The translations under genes were made by a program, and so were the position numbers. A stretch of 15,842 nucleotides of DNA from an uncultured Eubacteriales bacterium (GTDB lineage: Bacteria; Bacillota; Clostridia; Oscillospirales; CAG-272), in NCBI GenBank assembly GCA_934467435.1, contig CAKSLR010000025.1, positions 1-15,842 on the forward strand. Reading direction: 5' to 3'. A model generated the notes under the pieces. It saw only the letters and a program-made list of their open reading frames with translations. It was not told the origin of the DNA and made no database searches. This document shows, piece by piece, positions 6,742-14,032 of the stretch; positions within the stretch are counted from its first letter, which is position 1; each line of letters opens with the position of its first letter.

Positions 6742-6966
6742 ATGCGCCCGCCCATCCAAGGCTTTTTGTTTTTGCTTGTTTTTTGCATCTGTCTTGCCCT
6801 GATTCTGTGCCTTTTCTTCATTCCTGCCGCCGGCGGCGACAGCGAGGGGAAGCACATCTATCGCGCGGTGTTTCCCGGCAGCCACGATCACTCATTTTCC
6901 GCGGGCATGCTCTCGCTTTCCTCGGGCAGCGGAAGCGAAAATTCCTTCTTCACCCAAAGGGAATAA
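6742..6966 (+). CDS. Possible small membrane protein, 74 aa, overlapping the 3' end of trmB
   Basis: I do not recognise a family. An excellent ribosome binding site (AGGAAGGAGGAGG) ends 5 bases before the ATG. The protein starts with MRPPIQG, has one strongly hydrophobic helix at about 8-28 rich in Leu, Phe and Cys, and ends in a Ser/Gly-rich tail of about 40 residues. The last 79 bases are antisense to the 3' end of trmB, so the Ser/Gly tail and the acidic TrmB tail share DNA. No convincing promoter or terminator was found for it. The ribosome site and helix favour a real gene; the long convergent overlap argues for caution. Confidence 0.45.
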   Translation: MRPPIQGFLFLLVFCICLALILCLFFIPAAGGDSEGKHIYRAVFPGSHDHSFSAGMLSLSSGSGSENSFFTQRE

Positions 6967-7589
6967 ATCGGCATTCCCTGTGACGAGAAATTGGTTTCGT
7001 ACTCGGTCATCACGTTATCCTTCGCCTCCGGTGCGGCATGCAGATTCTCGGTGATAAAATACGGGGCAAGACCGAGTGCGGCAAGTTCCTCCTGCGTAAA
7101 GGCAAAGAGCGCGGCGTTATCGGTTTTCAGGCGCAGTTCCCCGCCCATGCGCAACAGGCGGAAATAGATCCGCAAAAAGTCCCGGTGTGTGAGGCGCCGT
7201 TTGGCATACCCTTTTTTCGGCCAGGGGTCGCTGAAATTCAGATAAATGACCGAAAGCGAATCGGGGGCAAAATAAAGGGGCAGGTCTTTCGCGCTGCCGA
7301 GAAGGAAGCGCAGGTTATCGGGGCGTTCCGCCGCCTCCCGCTCCGCCCGTTCGGCCGCCAGCACCATAACATCGCTGACCCGTTCCATGGCATAAAAATT
7401 CCGTTCGGGGTACTTTGCCGCCATACCGCAGGCAAACCCGCCTTTTCCGCATCCCACTTCCAGGCACATTTCGCCCGCACGGTCAAAATCGGTCACAGAA
7501 GAGGTAATCGGCTCCGCCGGACAAGCGCACAGAAGATGGGAGCAGGCAGCGAGCCGCGCTGCCCCGTTTTTCTTTTTCCGCATTCTCAT
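6888..7589 (-). CDS. trmB: tRNA (guanine-N7-)-methyltransferase, 233 aa
   Basis: TrmB uses S-adenosylmethionine to methylate N7 of G46 in the variable loop of tRNA, in the cytoplasm. The N-terminus MRMRKKKNGAARLAAC fits the family start. The SAM-binding motif EVGCGKGG is at 44-51. The signature NFSDPWPKKGYAKRRLTH spans about 118-135 and carries the catalytic-region aspartate and basic residues. RLKTDN follows near 153-158. Length is close to normal, with an acidic C-terminal extension (PEESESMPAENE) that overlaps the opposite-strand small gene. The first ATG at 7589 has AAAGGAG 11 bases upstream. It appears to be monocistronic, transcribed divergently from the oxidoreductase gene. Confidence 0.96.
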   Translation of the reverse strand: MRMRKKKNGAARLAACSHLLCACPAEPITSSVTDFDRAGEMCLEVGCGKGGFACGMAAKYPERNFYAMERVSDVMVLAAERAEREAAERPDNLRFLLGSAKDLPLYFAPDSLSVIYLNFSDPWPKKGYAKRRLTHRDFLRIYFRLLRMGGELRLKTDNAALFAFTQEELAALGLAPYFITENLHAAPEAKDNVMTEYETNFSSQGMPIYSLWVKKEFSLPLPEESESMPAENE

Positions 7590-7628
7590 TTTACAAAAAA
7601 CTCCTTTGTCTGGATTCCACTGTTCCCT

Positions 7629-7657
7629 ATTCTAACACGTTCCGCGCAAAATGTCAA
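7629..7657 (-). promoter_or_regulatory. Sigma-A type promoter of trmB
   Basis: On the minus strand, -35 TTGACA (7657-7652), a 17-bp spacer, and -10 TAGAAT (7634-7629). The -35 box lies inside the first copy of a 14-bp direct repeat (7653-7666). Confidence 0.75.
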
Positions 7658-7688
7658 AATAATTCTACCGCAAGGTCAAAATGATTCT
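7653..7688. repeat. Imperfect 14-bp direct repeat between divergent trmB and oxidoreductase promoters
   Basis: GTCAAAATAATTCT (7653-7666) and GTCAAAATGATTCT (7675-7688) differ at one base and are 22 bp apart start to start, about two helical turns. The first overlaps the trmB -35 box and the second ends on the first base of the oxidoreductase -35 box. It could be a regulator binding site; this is inferred from position only. Confidence 0.5.
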
Positions 7689-7716
7689 TGACAAACCTCT
7701 GCAAAAGGTATATACT
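7688..7716 (+). promoter_or_regulatory. Sigma-A type promoter of the Gfo/Idh/MocA oxidoreductase gene
   Basis: -35 TTGACA (7688-7693), a 17-bp spacer, and -10 TATACT (7711-7716). It rules out the ATG at 7681 as a start, because that codon lies upstream of the transcription start. Confidence 0.8.
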
Positions 7717-7755
7717 CATCATGAAAAAGACCTAGATTTCTGGAGGTTACATCGT

Positions 7756-8859
7756 ATGGCAAACCAAAAAAAGAACGGCGCCATCATCGGCTACGGTCAT
7801 ATGGGCGGATGGCACGTAAACCACTATCTGAAAAGTGACGTCGTGAACCTTGCCGGCATTTATGATATTGACCCTGCCAAAACCAAACTGGCACAGGAAA
7901 ACGGCATTTACGCCTACCCGACCTTTGAGGCGGTACTTGCCGACCCGAAGGTGGATTTTGTCTTGATTGCCACACCGAACGAGTTGCACCGTCCGCTCGC
8001 CATTGCCGCACTGGAAGCCGGCAAACACGTGATTTCGGAAAAACCCGTAACCCTTTCTTCGACCGATCTGGAGGCAATGATTGCCGCCGCACACAAGGCG
8101 AACCGCCTTTTCTCGGTGCATCAGAACCGCCGTTGGGACTGCGACTATCTGATGATGAAAGAGGTATATGAGAGCGGCGATATGGGCGAGGTCACCTCGG
8201 TGGAATCCCGCTATCACGGCTCCCGCGGAATTCCCGGTGACTGGCGCGGGCACAAGGAACACGGCGGCGGCATGATTTATGACTGGGGCATTCACCTGAT
8301 CGATCAGATGGTCGGCATCATTTATGACAGAGAGATCGAGCGGGTGTTCTGCCACTGCAACCACATCACCAACTTTGAGGTGGACGACGGGTTCAAGTTG
8401 GATCTGTATTACACCGGCGGGTTGGTTGCGCGCATTGAGGTCGGCACGTCCAACTTCATTGCCCTGCCCCGGTTCTATATGACCGGCACCAACGGCGGCG
8501 CGGAAGTAGATAACTGGCAGGATACCTGCCACGTGGTCTGCTGCAAGAACTGGGATGAAAAAGATGTCAAGCCGGTGATTACCCCCGGCGGACTGACGCG
8601 CACCATGACACCGCGGGATGAAAAAACCATTGCCGTGCACGAAATTCCCCGCCCCGAACCCGATGTACATGATTATTACCGCAATTTTGTCCGTGCGATG
8701 GACGGACTGGAAGAACAGTACGTCACGCACGCGCAGATGCTCTACGATATGCATATTATGGAGGCGGCATTTGCCTCCGACCGTACCGGAATGCCGGTGG
8801 AATTCCCCTACCGCAGGGAGTTCGGCAAATACGCCGTACCCGACTACCGCAAACAGTAA
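7756..8859 (+). CDS. Gfo/Idh/MocA family NAD(P)-dependent oxidoreductase, 367 aa
   Basis: This family oxidises or reduces sugars, inositols and related polyols with NAD(P) in the cytoplasm. The Rossmann glycine motif GYGHMG is at 12-17, an acidic residue for the adenosine ribose (D37) ends the second strand, and the conserved EKP is at 95-97, K96 being the usual catalytic-site lysine. GGGMIYDWGIHLIDQM (170-185) carries the typical D176 and H180 of the active site. The rest is the mixed alpha/beta substrate domain. Length is normal. The ATG at 7756 has GGAGG 9 bases upstream. It is a single-gene unit with its own promoter and terminator and no sugar transporter or kinase next to it, so the substrate cannot be inferred. 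Confidence 0.92.
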   Translation: MANQKKNGAIIGYGHMGGWHVNHYLKSDVVNLAGIYDIDPAKTKLAQENGIYAYPTFEAVLADPKVDFVLIATPNELHRPLAIAALEAGKHVISEKPVTLSSTDLEAMIAAAHKANRLFSVHQNRRWDCDYLMMKEVYESGDMGEVTSVESRYHGSRGIPGDWRGHKEHGGGMIYDWGIHLIDQMVGIIYDREIERVFCHCNHITNFEVDDGFKLDLYYTGGLVARIEVGTSNFIALPRFYMTGTNGGAEVDNWQDTCHVVCCKNWDEKDVKPVITPGGLTRTMTPRDEKTIAVHEIPRPEPDVHDYYRNFVRAMDGLEEQYVTHAQMLYDMHIMEAAFASDRTGMPVEFPYRREFGKYAVPDYRKQ

Positions 8860-8863
8860 AAGC

Positions 8864-8901
8864 AACATCGGTGCAGCCATATGGCTGCACCGATGTTTTA
8901 A
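8864..8901. terminator. Bidirectional palindromic terminator between the oxidoreductase and the histidine kinase gene
   Basis: A perfect 34-bp palindrome (8864-8897): 15-bp arms around an ATAT centre. On the plus strand TTTTA follows directly and more T after that. On the minus strand the palindrome is followed by GCTTTTAC, a poorer U-tract. It ends exactly where the kinase stop codon (8898-8900) begins. Confidence 0.85.
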
Positions 8902-10403
8902 TTTTCGGCAGATTCCTCCACCGCGGCAAGCGGCAGGGTAAAGAAGAAGCGGCTTCCCTCTCCCACGCGGCTCTCCACACCGTAATGGGCGCGGTGAAGT
9001 TCCAGAATCCCCCGCACAATGGAAAGACCAAGCCCGGATCCGACCACACTGCGGTTATGCAGTCGGTCAACTTTGTAATACCGCTGCCAAATGTCCTTCA
9101 GTTTATCCGGCGGAATTCCCTCTCCATGATCGATGACTTCAAGCAACACCTGCCCGTTTTCCGCACGCCGGCAGGAAACTGCAATCTCGCGCCGATCGAT
9201 AGAATAATTCACAGCGTTGTTGATCAGGTTGTAAATCACCTGCAGGATGCGGGCACGGTCGGCATTCACAAAAAGATTCTCTTCACACGTTCCCACAAAC
9301 GTATAGCCTTTGCCCGCCAGCATCTGCCTGTACCGCGTTACTGTGGCGGCAACGGTTTTGCCGAGATCAAACCGCTCAGGGTTCAGTTTTTCGCACCCGG
9401 CATTGTAACGGGAAAGTTGCATGAGATCGCTCACCAGGTCGGAGAGGCGCTTTGCCTCGTCAATGATGACCTGCACATTCTCCGGCTTGTTTTCCCCTTC
9501 AATATCCCGCATCACTTCCCCGTAGCCGATAATCATGGTAAGAGGCGTGCGCAGGTCGTGCGAAATATTGGCGATCAGTTCTTTTTGCAGCCGATCCACC
9601 TGAGAAAGTTCCCCTGCGGCATAATGCAGGGTGCTTGCCAACTCGCCGATTTCCCGATACCCGTCCACCGTCTCGGGAACGGCATCATAATGCCCGGCAG
9701 CAAGCGCCTTTGCCCCTTCGGTAACGTGGGCAATCGGTGCGGCAATGCGGCGCGACATCACGTATGCCAGCACCACGGCAGCCACAATCAGAACGACCGA
9801 AAGGATCAGAATCTCCACGCGCAACATGCTGGATGCCACGCCGACCGGTACGACTGCGGCATCCAGGTACGCCGCGTAATCGGCACCTCCGGCGGAAAAC
9901 AGGCGGACATACACCAGTCGCCGCGATTCCACCGAAAGACCCGGGGCACGCACGCCGCCTTCATACGTTGTAAACACATATCGGTTGGAGTAGGTGCGGG
10001 TTGCGGTTCCGCCCGCCTTCCGCGCCGCTTCATACAGGCTGCGAAGTTCCTCGTTTTTCAGGCGTTGCAGCACCGAACCGGGCGCCCCGCCCGCATAAAG
10101 GAGGCGGGAGGAAAGCGCCCCCGACTCCACGCGAAACACGGCAATTCCGCTGTCATACCGAACCGAAAGCATCTCCACCCCACTCCCGGGGTCGTCCCCC
10201 GCCACGGCAGAAGCAACCTCTCCGGCTGCCGTATTCAGTTTCCCATACAAAAGCCCGGAATAAATACGGTCAAGGAACACCGCCTGAAGCAGCCAGATGA
10301 CCAGCAGCACCACGCCGCAAAACAGCGCCAGGTAGCAGAACAGCGTCCAGCGGATGCCCCGTTTTTCAGGGGATTTTCCTTTATTCTTTTTCCAAAACAT
10401 CAT
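8898..10403 (-). CDS. Two-component sensor histidine kinase, 501 aa
   Basis: It senses an extracytoplasmic signal and phosphorylates the response regulator encoded just upstream. A short basic N-terminus precedes helix 1 (about 19-41), then an external domain of ~150 residues, then helix 2 (about 196-216). A HAMP linker follows (about 217-270, with RRIAAPI). The HisKA domain has NISHDLRTP with H282 as the phosphorylated histidine. The HATPase domain has N-box NLINNAVNYS (392-401), DHGEGIP (425-431) and GSGLGLS (455-461). All catalytic motifs are intact. The gene overlaps the response regulator gene by 23 bases. The ATG at 10403 is chosen (AGGG 10 bases upstream); the adjacent TTG at 10406 and ATG at 10400 are alternatives. 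Position after an HtrA-like protease suggests envelope stress, as for CssS; that is inference. Confidence 0.93.
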   Translation of the reverse strand: MMFWKKNKGKSPEKRGIRWTLFCYLALFCGVVLLVIWLLQAVFLDRIYSGLLYGKLNTAAGEVASAVAGDDPGSGVEMLSVRYDSGIAVFRVESGALSSRLLYAGGAPGSVLQRLKNEELRSLYEAARKAGGTATRTYSNRYVFTTYEGGVRAPGLSVESRRLVYVRLFSAGGADYAAYLDAAVVPVGVASSMLRVEILILSVVLIVAAVVLAYVMSRRIAAPIAHVTEGAKALAAGHYDAVPETVDGYREIGELASTLHYAAGELSQVDRLQKELIANISHDLRTPLTMIIGYGEVMRDIEGENKPENVQVIIDEAKRLSDLVSDLMQLSRYNAGCEKLNPERFDLGKTVAATVTRYRQMLAGKGYTFVGTCEENLFVNADRARILQVIYNLINNAVNYSIDRREIAVSCRRAENGQVLLEVIDHGEGIPPDKLKDIWQRYYKVDRLHNRSVVGSGLGLSIVRGILELHRAHYGVESRVGEGSRFFFTLPLAAVEESAEN

Positions 10404-11082
10404 CAAAACGGTACCCTACTCCACGCAGAGTGACAATGTGCGCACTGTACGAACCGATGCTTTTCCGCAGCAGTTTGATGTGTGTATCCAGCGTCCGGTC
10501 GCCACCGTAAAAGTCATACCCCCACACATCGCAGATGAGTTTTTCCCGCGAGAGCGCGATATTCTTGTTTCTCATCATATAGAAGAGAAGGTCGTATTCT
10601 TTCGGCGACATCTCGACCCGTTTTCCGTCCACCGTAACCACGCGGGCGGTCACATCGGCGACCAGACCGCCGACCTGATAGACTTCTTTGGGCGGTGATG
10701 GCACTTCTTCCGGCGGGTGCGGCGCGGTCCGTTTCAGAATCGCTTCCACCCGCAGCATCAGTTCCCGCGGGGAAAACGGCTTAACGATATAATCGTCCGC
10801 CCCGAACTCAAAACCGTTGATCTTATCATACTCTTCCCCGCGCGCCGACAAAACCAGAATCGGCACGGAGGAAAAGCGGCGAATCTCCCGGCAGGCGGAA
10901 AAACCATCCAGTTCCGGCATCATGATGTCCATAATGACGGCATCCGGCTTCTCCGTCCGACAGAGGCGAACCGCCTCCATCCCGTTCTCCGCCTCGATCA
11001 CCTCATGCCCGCTGTACGCGGCATACTTGGCAATCAGCATCCGAATCGGTGCTTCGTCGTCCACCACCAGCAGTTTTGCCAT
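10381..11082 (-). CDS. OmpR/PhoB-family response regulator, 233 aa
   Basis: This is a DNA-binding transcription regulator activated by phosphorylation. The receiver domain (1-~120) has the acidic pair D8/D9, the phosphorylated aspartate D52 in MDIMMPELDG, and K101 in YIVKPFSP. A proline-rich linker (HPPEEVPSPP) leads to a C-terminal winged-helix domain with EYDLLFYMMRNKN, VWGYDFYGGDRTLDTHI and LRGVGYRF, all typical. The ATG at 11082 is chosen because GGAGGAGG lies just before it; the in-frame TTG at 11100 is inside that ribosome site. It lies 25 bases after the protease gene and overlaps the kinase gene, so the three are probably one transcript. It may regulate its own operon through the inverted repeat at 12586-12605, which is inference. 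Confidence 0.95.
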   Translation of the reverse strand: MAKLLVVDDEAPIRMLIAKYAAYSGHEVIEAENGMEAVRLCRTEKPDAVIMDIMMPELDGFSACREIRRFSSVPILVLSARGEEYDKINGFEFGADDYIVKPFSPRELMLRVEAILKRTAPHPPEEVPSPPKEVYQVGGLVADVTARVVTVDGKRVEMSPKEYDLLFYMMRNKNIALSREKLICDVWGYDFYGGDRTLDTHIKLLRKSIGSYSAHIVTLRGVGYRFDDVLEKE

Positions 11083-11107
11083 AAAGAAGTCCTCCTCCAA
11101 AAAACGG

Positions 11108-12553
11108 TCAGTCGCTCCCGCCGCTCACCGGGCGATATTCATGCACAGGAAGTTCAAGTTCCAGCGTCTGGCGGGTATAGCCGTAGCCGATCCGTGCATA
11201 CCGCTCAATCTGCACCCGAATGGTATCCCCCGGCTTTTTCCCGGCGAGCACCGTGCGCAGATCCGACATGGACGAAATCACGTTTCCGTCTGCCGAATAG
11301 AGATAATCCCCGCTTTTGATGGTATTGCCGCCCGTGAGTTCATCATTGAAATCGTAAGAGAGAATCTCGAGCCCCGTCTGCGTATTGCTGGAAGTTTTGA
11401 AATACAGACCGAGGTACGGTCTGCCCGACACATATCCCTGCCGGTAAAGTTGAGAAACCACATCGCTTGCATCCGAAATCGGAATGGCAAATCCGATCCC
11501 CTCTACGGATTCCCCGCTGGATTTGGCGTTGACAATCCCAATCAGTTCGCCATGCATATTGAAAAGACCGCCGCCCGAGTTGCCGGGGTTGACCGAGGCA
11601 TCAATCTGCAAAAGGGTCATCGGAACTCCTTCCACCGTTACTTTTCTGCCCTTGGCGCTGATAATGCCGCGGGAAACCGAACCGCCGAGTTGCCCGAGCG
11701 GGTTGCCGATGGCGGCAACCGTTTCCCCGAGGGCGAGGTAACCGTAATCTTCGGTCTTGTTCCAGGTAGCGAGGGTCGCAGCGGGAAGCCCGGTCGCATC
11801 AATCTTCAGAAGCGCGAGATCCGACCAACTATCGCTGCCATACACCTCTGCGGTATAAGTTTTCCCGTCCGAGAGGGCAACCGTCACCGTGCCGGCACCG
11901 TCAATGACGTGATGGCAGGTCAGAATCAGTCCGTCCGCCCCGATGATGACACCACTGCCGGCACCGCTGATGACATAATCGCCGTAAATAGCGGAATTGA
12001 CCGCCGTTTCGGTACGGATTTCCACCACGGTATCTTTTACCTTCGCAACCACGAAGGTAAAATCCCCTTCATCGCCGATGTCAGCCGTATGGTCGGTGAC
12101 ATTGACGGAAAGTTCCCCGCGGTCGATGACCGTGCCGCTCTGGCTGCCGCTATTCTGCCCGCCGGTATTTCCCCCGGTCTGGGTGCCGTTCTCCTGACCG
12201 TTGCCGGGCAACGTCCAGGTGCGCCCGAGTGCCGTGCCGCCGAAAAAGGTGACCAGCAGCAGCGCCACGGCAAGAATACCGCACAGCGCATTGCGCCCTG
12301 CCTTCCTCGGCGGACGGGAAGATTGTTTTTTCGGTTCCTCCGTAAACGAGCCGCCGCCGAAACGACGCTCTCCCACCTGCGGGTCATAACCGTTCTGCGG
12401 GTCATAAGACACAAATGCGCCCGTACTTTCTTCCCCGGCAGTTATGTTTTCCGCGGAAGCGCCTTCGGTTCCCCGCGCGTCCTCATGCGTGCCGCTTTCC
12501 GCCGCGCCGTCCTCCGGGCGTTTTTCGTTTTCGCTGTATTCAAATTCCGACAT
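11108..12553 (-). CDS. Membrane-anchored HtrA/DegP-like serine protease with PDZ domain, 481 aa
   Basis: HtrA proteases degrade or refold damaged proteins at the outer face of the membrane. A long acidic cytoplasmic region (1-~85) precedes one membrane helix (about 89-109), then a Gly/Gln/Asn/Thr-rich linker (116-141). The trypsin-like domain has H215 in LTCHHVID, D245 in SDLALLKI and S326 in GNSGGGLF, a complete triad. One PDZ domain occupies about 370-470. The ATG at 12553 is chosen because AAGGAGG lies 7 bases upstream; the ATG at 12559 directly abuts that site. It is the first gene of a probable htrA-regulator-kinase operon, an order that makes protease and sensor co-regulated. The class is certain; distinction between HtrA paralogues is not possible here. 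Confidence 0.94.
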   Translation of the reverse strand: MSEFEYSENEKRPEDGAAESGTHEDARGTEGASAENITAGEESTGAFVSYDPQNGYDPQVGERRFGGGSFTEEPKKQSSRPPRKAGRNALCGILAVALLLVTFFGGTALGRTWTLPGNGQENGTQTGGNTGGQNSGSQSGTVIDRGELSVNVTDHTADIGDEGDFTFVVAKVKDTVVEIRTETAVNSAIYGDYVISGAGSGVIIGADGLILTCHHVIDGAGTVTVALSDGKTYTAEVYGSDSWSDLALLKIDATGLPAATLATWNKTEDYGYLALGETVAAIGNPLGQLGGSVSRGIISAKGRKVTVEGVPMTLLQIDASVNPGNSGGGLFNMHGELIGIVNAKSSGESVEGIGFAIPISDASDVVSQLYRQGYVSGRPYLGLYFKTSSNTQTGLEILSYDFNDELTGGNTIKSGDYLYSADGNVISSMSDLRTVLAGKKPGDTIRVQIERYARIGYGYTRQTLELELPVHEYRPVSGGSD

Positions 12554-12580
12554 ATCCATACCTCCTTACCGGATGCCTAC

Positions 12581-12609
12581 AGTATAACCGTTTCATGTGA
12601 CGGTTTTAT
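12581..12609 (-). promoter_or_regulatory. Probable regulated promoter of the htrA-regulator-kinase operon
   Basis: On the minus strand, -10 TATACT (12586-12581) is good, but the hexamer 17 bp upstream is ATAAAA (12609-12604), a poor -35 box. The spacer is filled by an inverted repeat. A poor -35 with a palindrome at this place suggests dependence on a regulator. Read-through from yqgF is also possible, since no terminator separates them. Confidence 0.5.
12586..12605. promoter_or_regulatory. Inverted repeat in the htrA promoter, possible operator
   Basis: AACCGT (12586-12591) and ACGGTT (12600-12605) form a perfect 6-bp inverted repeat with an 8-bp spacer, centred between -35 and -10 and touching the -10 box. 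There is no U-tract, so it is not a terminator. Its use as a protein-binding site is inferred. Confidence 0.4.
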
Positions 12610-12621
12610 GAAGACCGCCTA

Positions 12622-13080
12622 TTATTTTGTTGAATTTTCACAGGCAAGCGCCGCTTTTTCCCGGTCGAGATAATCCTGCAAAATGATTTGCGCAGAAAGG
12701 GTATCCACCACTGCCTTGCGCTTTTTGCCACCCGTATTGGTACTTTGCAGATAACGGTGCGCCTCACAGGTGGAAAGGCGCTCATCCATCAGTGCAACGG
12801 GAATCTCCGTTTCGGCGGAAAGAAGCGCTACAAAGGCGTGCACCGCCTCCGCGCGGAACCCTTCGCTGCCGTCCATATTTTTCGGCAAACCGACAATGAT
12901 ACGAACCACGCCGAGTTCCTTTGCCCTCGCCGCAACGGCAAGCGCCGTGTTTTTCATACCGCCGGGAGAAATCTGCCCGATTCCGCCCGCAAGAAATCCT
13001 GTTATGTCCGAAACGGCAAGCCCGGTACGGACATCCCCGTAATCGACCCCCAGATACTTTCCGTGTTTTTCGTTTTCCAT
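12622..13080 (-). CDS. yqgF: YqgF/RuvX family pre-16S rRNA nuclease (Holliday-junction-resolvase-like fold), 152 aa
   Basis: YqgF is an RNase H-fold nuclease that takes part in maturation of the 5' end of 16S rRNA; older annotation calls it a Holliday junction resolvase. The expected acidic residues are present: D13 in LGVDYGDVRTG, E100 in MDERLST, and D126 in VVDTLSAQIILQDYL. The stretch RIIVGLPKNMDGSEG (60-74) is family-typical. Length is normal. The ATG at 13080 has GGGGGAG 7 bases upstream. It has its own promoter, divergent from the rRNA methyltransferase gene. The htrA gene starts 68 bases downstream on the same strand and no terminator is seen between, so partial cotranscription is possible. 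Confidence 0.95.
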   Translation of the reverse strand: MENEKHGKYLGVDYGDVRTGLAVSDITGFLAGGIGQISPGGMKNTALAVAARAKELGVVRIIVGLPKNMDGSEGFRAEAVHAFVALLSAETEIPVALMDERLSTCEAHRYLQSTNTGGKKRKAVVDTLSAQIILQDYLDREKAALACENSTK

Positions 13081-13110
13081 CCGAATTCTCCCCCATGCTG
13101 TTCTCGGTTC

Positions 13111-13139
13111 ATTGTACCATATAACGCCCGGTTTCGCAA
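13111..13139 (-). promoter_or_regulatory. Sigma-A type promoter of yqgF
   Basis: On the minus strand, -35 TTGCGA (13139-13134), a 17-bp spacer, and -10 TACAAT (13116-13111). Spacing is ideal; the -35 is moderate. Confidence 0.7.
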
Positions 13140-13157
13140 GGGAAATGACGAATTTTC

Positions 13158-13186
13158 TTGACAGAGTTCCCCGCCTGTGCTACAAT
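13158..13186 (+). promoter_or_regulatory. Sigma-A type promoter of the rlmA-like gene
   Basis: -35 TTGACA (13158-13163), a 17-bp spacer, and -10 TACAAT (13181-13186), preceded by TGC, an extended -10 form. The start codon is 31 bases beyond the -10 box, so the leader is short. Confidence 0.8.
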
Positions 13187-13216
13187 CATAAGAAAACAGG
13201 ATAAGGATTTTCCGCC

Positions 13217-14032
13217 ATGACCACCGATCTTTTCCGCTGCCCGATCTGCCACGGCGCCCTGCGGGTAAACGAAAAAAGTTATATCTGTGAAAAGAACCAC
13301 ACCTTTGACATCGCGCGGCAGGGGTATGTGAACCTCCTTCGTGCCGGGGCGCCCCACACGCAACACGGGGATAACCGGGAGATGCTGCTTGCCCGGCGGC
13401 GTTTTCTTGCTGCCGGTTACTACCGCCCGCTGATGGATGCGGTGAAGGACACTGCTGTGCATCTGACCCACCCGGGCGGTGCGGTGCTGGATGCCGGGTG
13501 CGGTGAGTGCAGTTATACCGCCGCAGTAGAAGAAGAACTCCGCGCTTCCGGTACCCCCGCAACCGTCCTCGGCGTGGATATTTCACGGGAGGCGCTTGCC
13601 ATCGGGAAGAACCCCCACCTCGCACTGGCGGTAGCCAGCCTGTACCATCTACCGCTCGGCGATGCTTCCCTTGACCTACTGCTTGAGATTTTCTCCCCGC
13701 ACTGCGGGGAGGAATACCGGCGGGTTCTGCGCCCGGGCGGACACCTGATCATGGCAATTCCCGGCGCACGGCACCTCCTCGGGTTAAAGGAAGCGCTCTA
13801 CGCGACCCCGTACGAAAATGCGGTACAGGACACCGCACTGCCCGGATTCCTTTTGCAAGAAAAGCAGGACATCACCGCGACCATTACCCTGCACGGGGAA
13901 GAAATACACGACCTTTTTGCCATGACGCCCTACTATTACCGCACGTCACCTGTGGCGAAGGAAACGTTGCTTTCCCGCACGGAACTCTCCACCGAAATTG
14001 CTTTCCACCTGTTTGTTTACAAAAAAGAATAA
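13217..14032 (+). CDS. RlmA-like 23S rRNA (guanine-N1)-methyltransferase, 271 aa
   Basis: RlmA enzymes use SAM to methylate N1 of a guanine in helix 35 of 23S rRNA (G745 for the E. coli type, G748 for the TlrB type, the latter affecting tylosin sensitivity). The N-terminal zinc site is complete: C8, C11, C24 and H28. Next comes FDIARQGYVNLL and then GDNREMLLARRRFLAAGYYRPL (51-72), strongly characteristic of the family. The SAM motif DAGCGEC is at 92-98, and VLRPGGHLIMAIPG follows. Length is normal. The ATG at 13217 has an AGGATAAGGA purine tract 9 bases upstream. It is a single-gene unit. Which guanine is methylated, and any effect on macrolide sensitivity, cannot be told from sequence. Confidence 0.9.
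   Translation: MTTDLFRCPICHGALRVNEKSYICEKNHTFDIARQGYVNLLRAGAPHTQHGDNREMLLARRRFLAAGYYRPLMDAVKDTAVHLTHPGGAVLDAGCGECSYTAAVEEELRASGTPATVLGVDISREALAIGKNPHLALAVASLYHLPLGDASLDLLLEIFSPHCGEEYRRVLRPGGHLIMAIPGARHLLGLKEALYATPYENAVQDTALPGFLLQEKQDITATITLHGEEIHDLFAMTPYYYRTSPVAKETLLSRTELSTEIAFHLFVYKKE

Noticed and set aside
6829..6840. GC palindrome GCCGCCGGCGGC as a terminator for trmB
   Set aside because: No U-tract follows on the minus strand, and it lies within the codons of the opposite small gene.
7681..7755. N-terminal extension of the oxidoreductase from the ATG at 7681
   Set aside because: The promoter -35 and -10 boxes (7688-7716) lie within this stretch, so it would not be transcribed. The ATG at 7756 has a proper ribosome site and family-like N-terminus.
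7747..8880. A 377-codon minus-strand open frame opposite the oxidoreductase
   Set aside because: The plus strand has the complete Gfo/Idh/MocA motifs and signals; this frame even includes the terminator.
8871..10433. A 520-codon plus-strand open frame opposite the histidine kinase
   Set aside because: The minus strand encodes a kinase with all catalytic motifs. The plus frame is antisense, has no ribosome site or recognisable domain, and has the biased composition (His, Arg, Gln) typical of a GC-rich shadow.
10817..12673. A 618-codon plus-strand open frame opposite the protease and regulator
   Set aside because: It spans two clear minus-strand genes and a gene boundary, with no own signals; a shadow.
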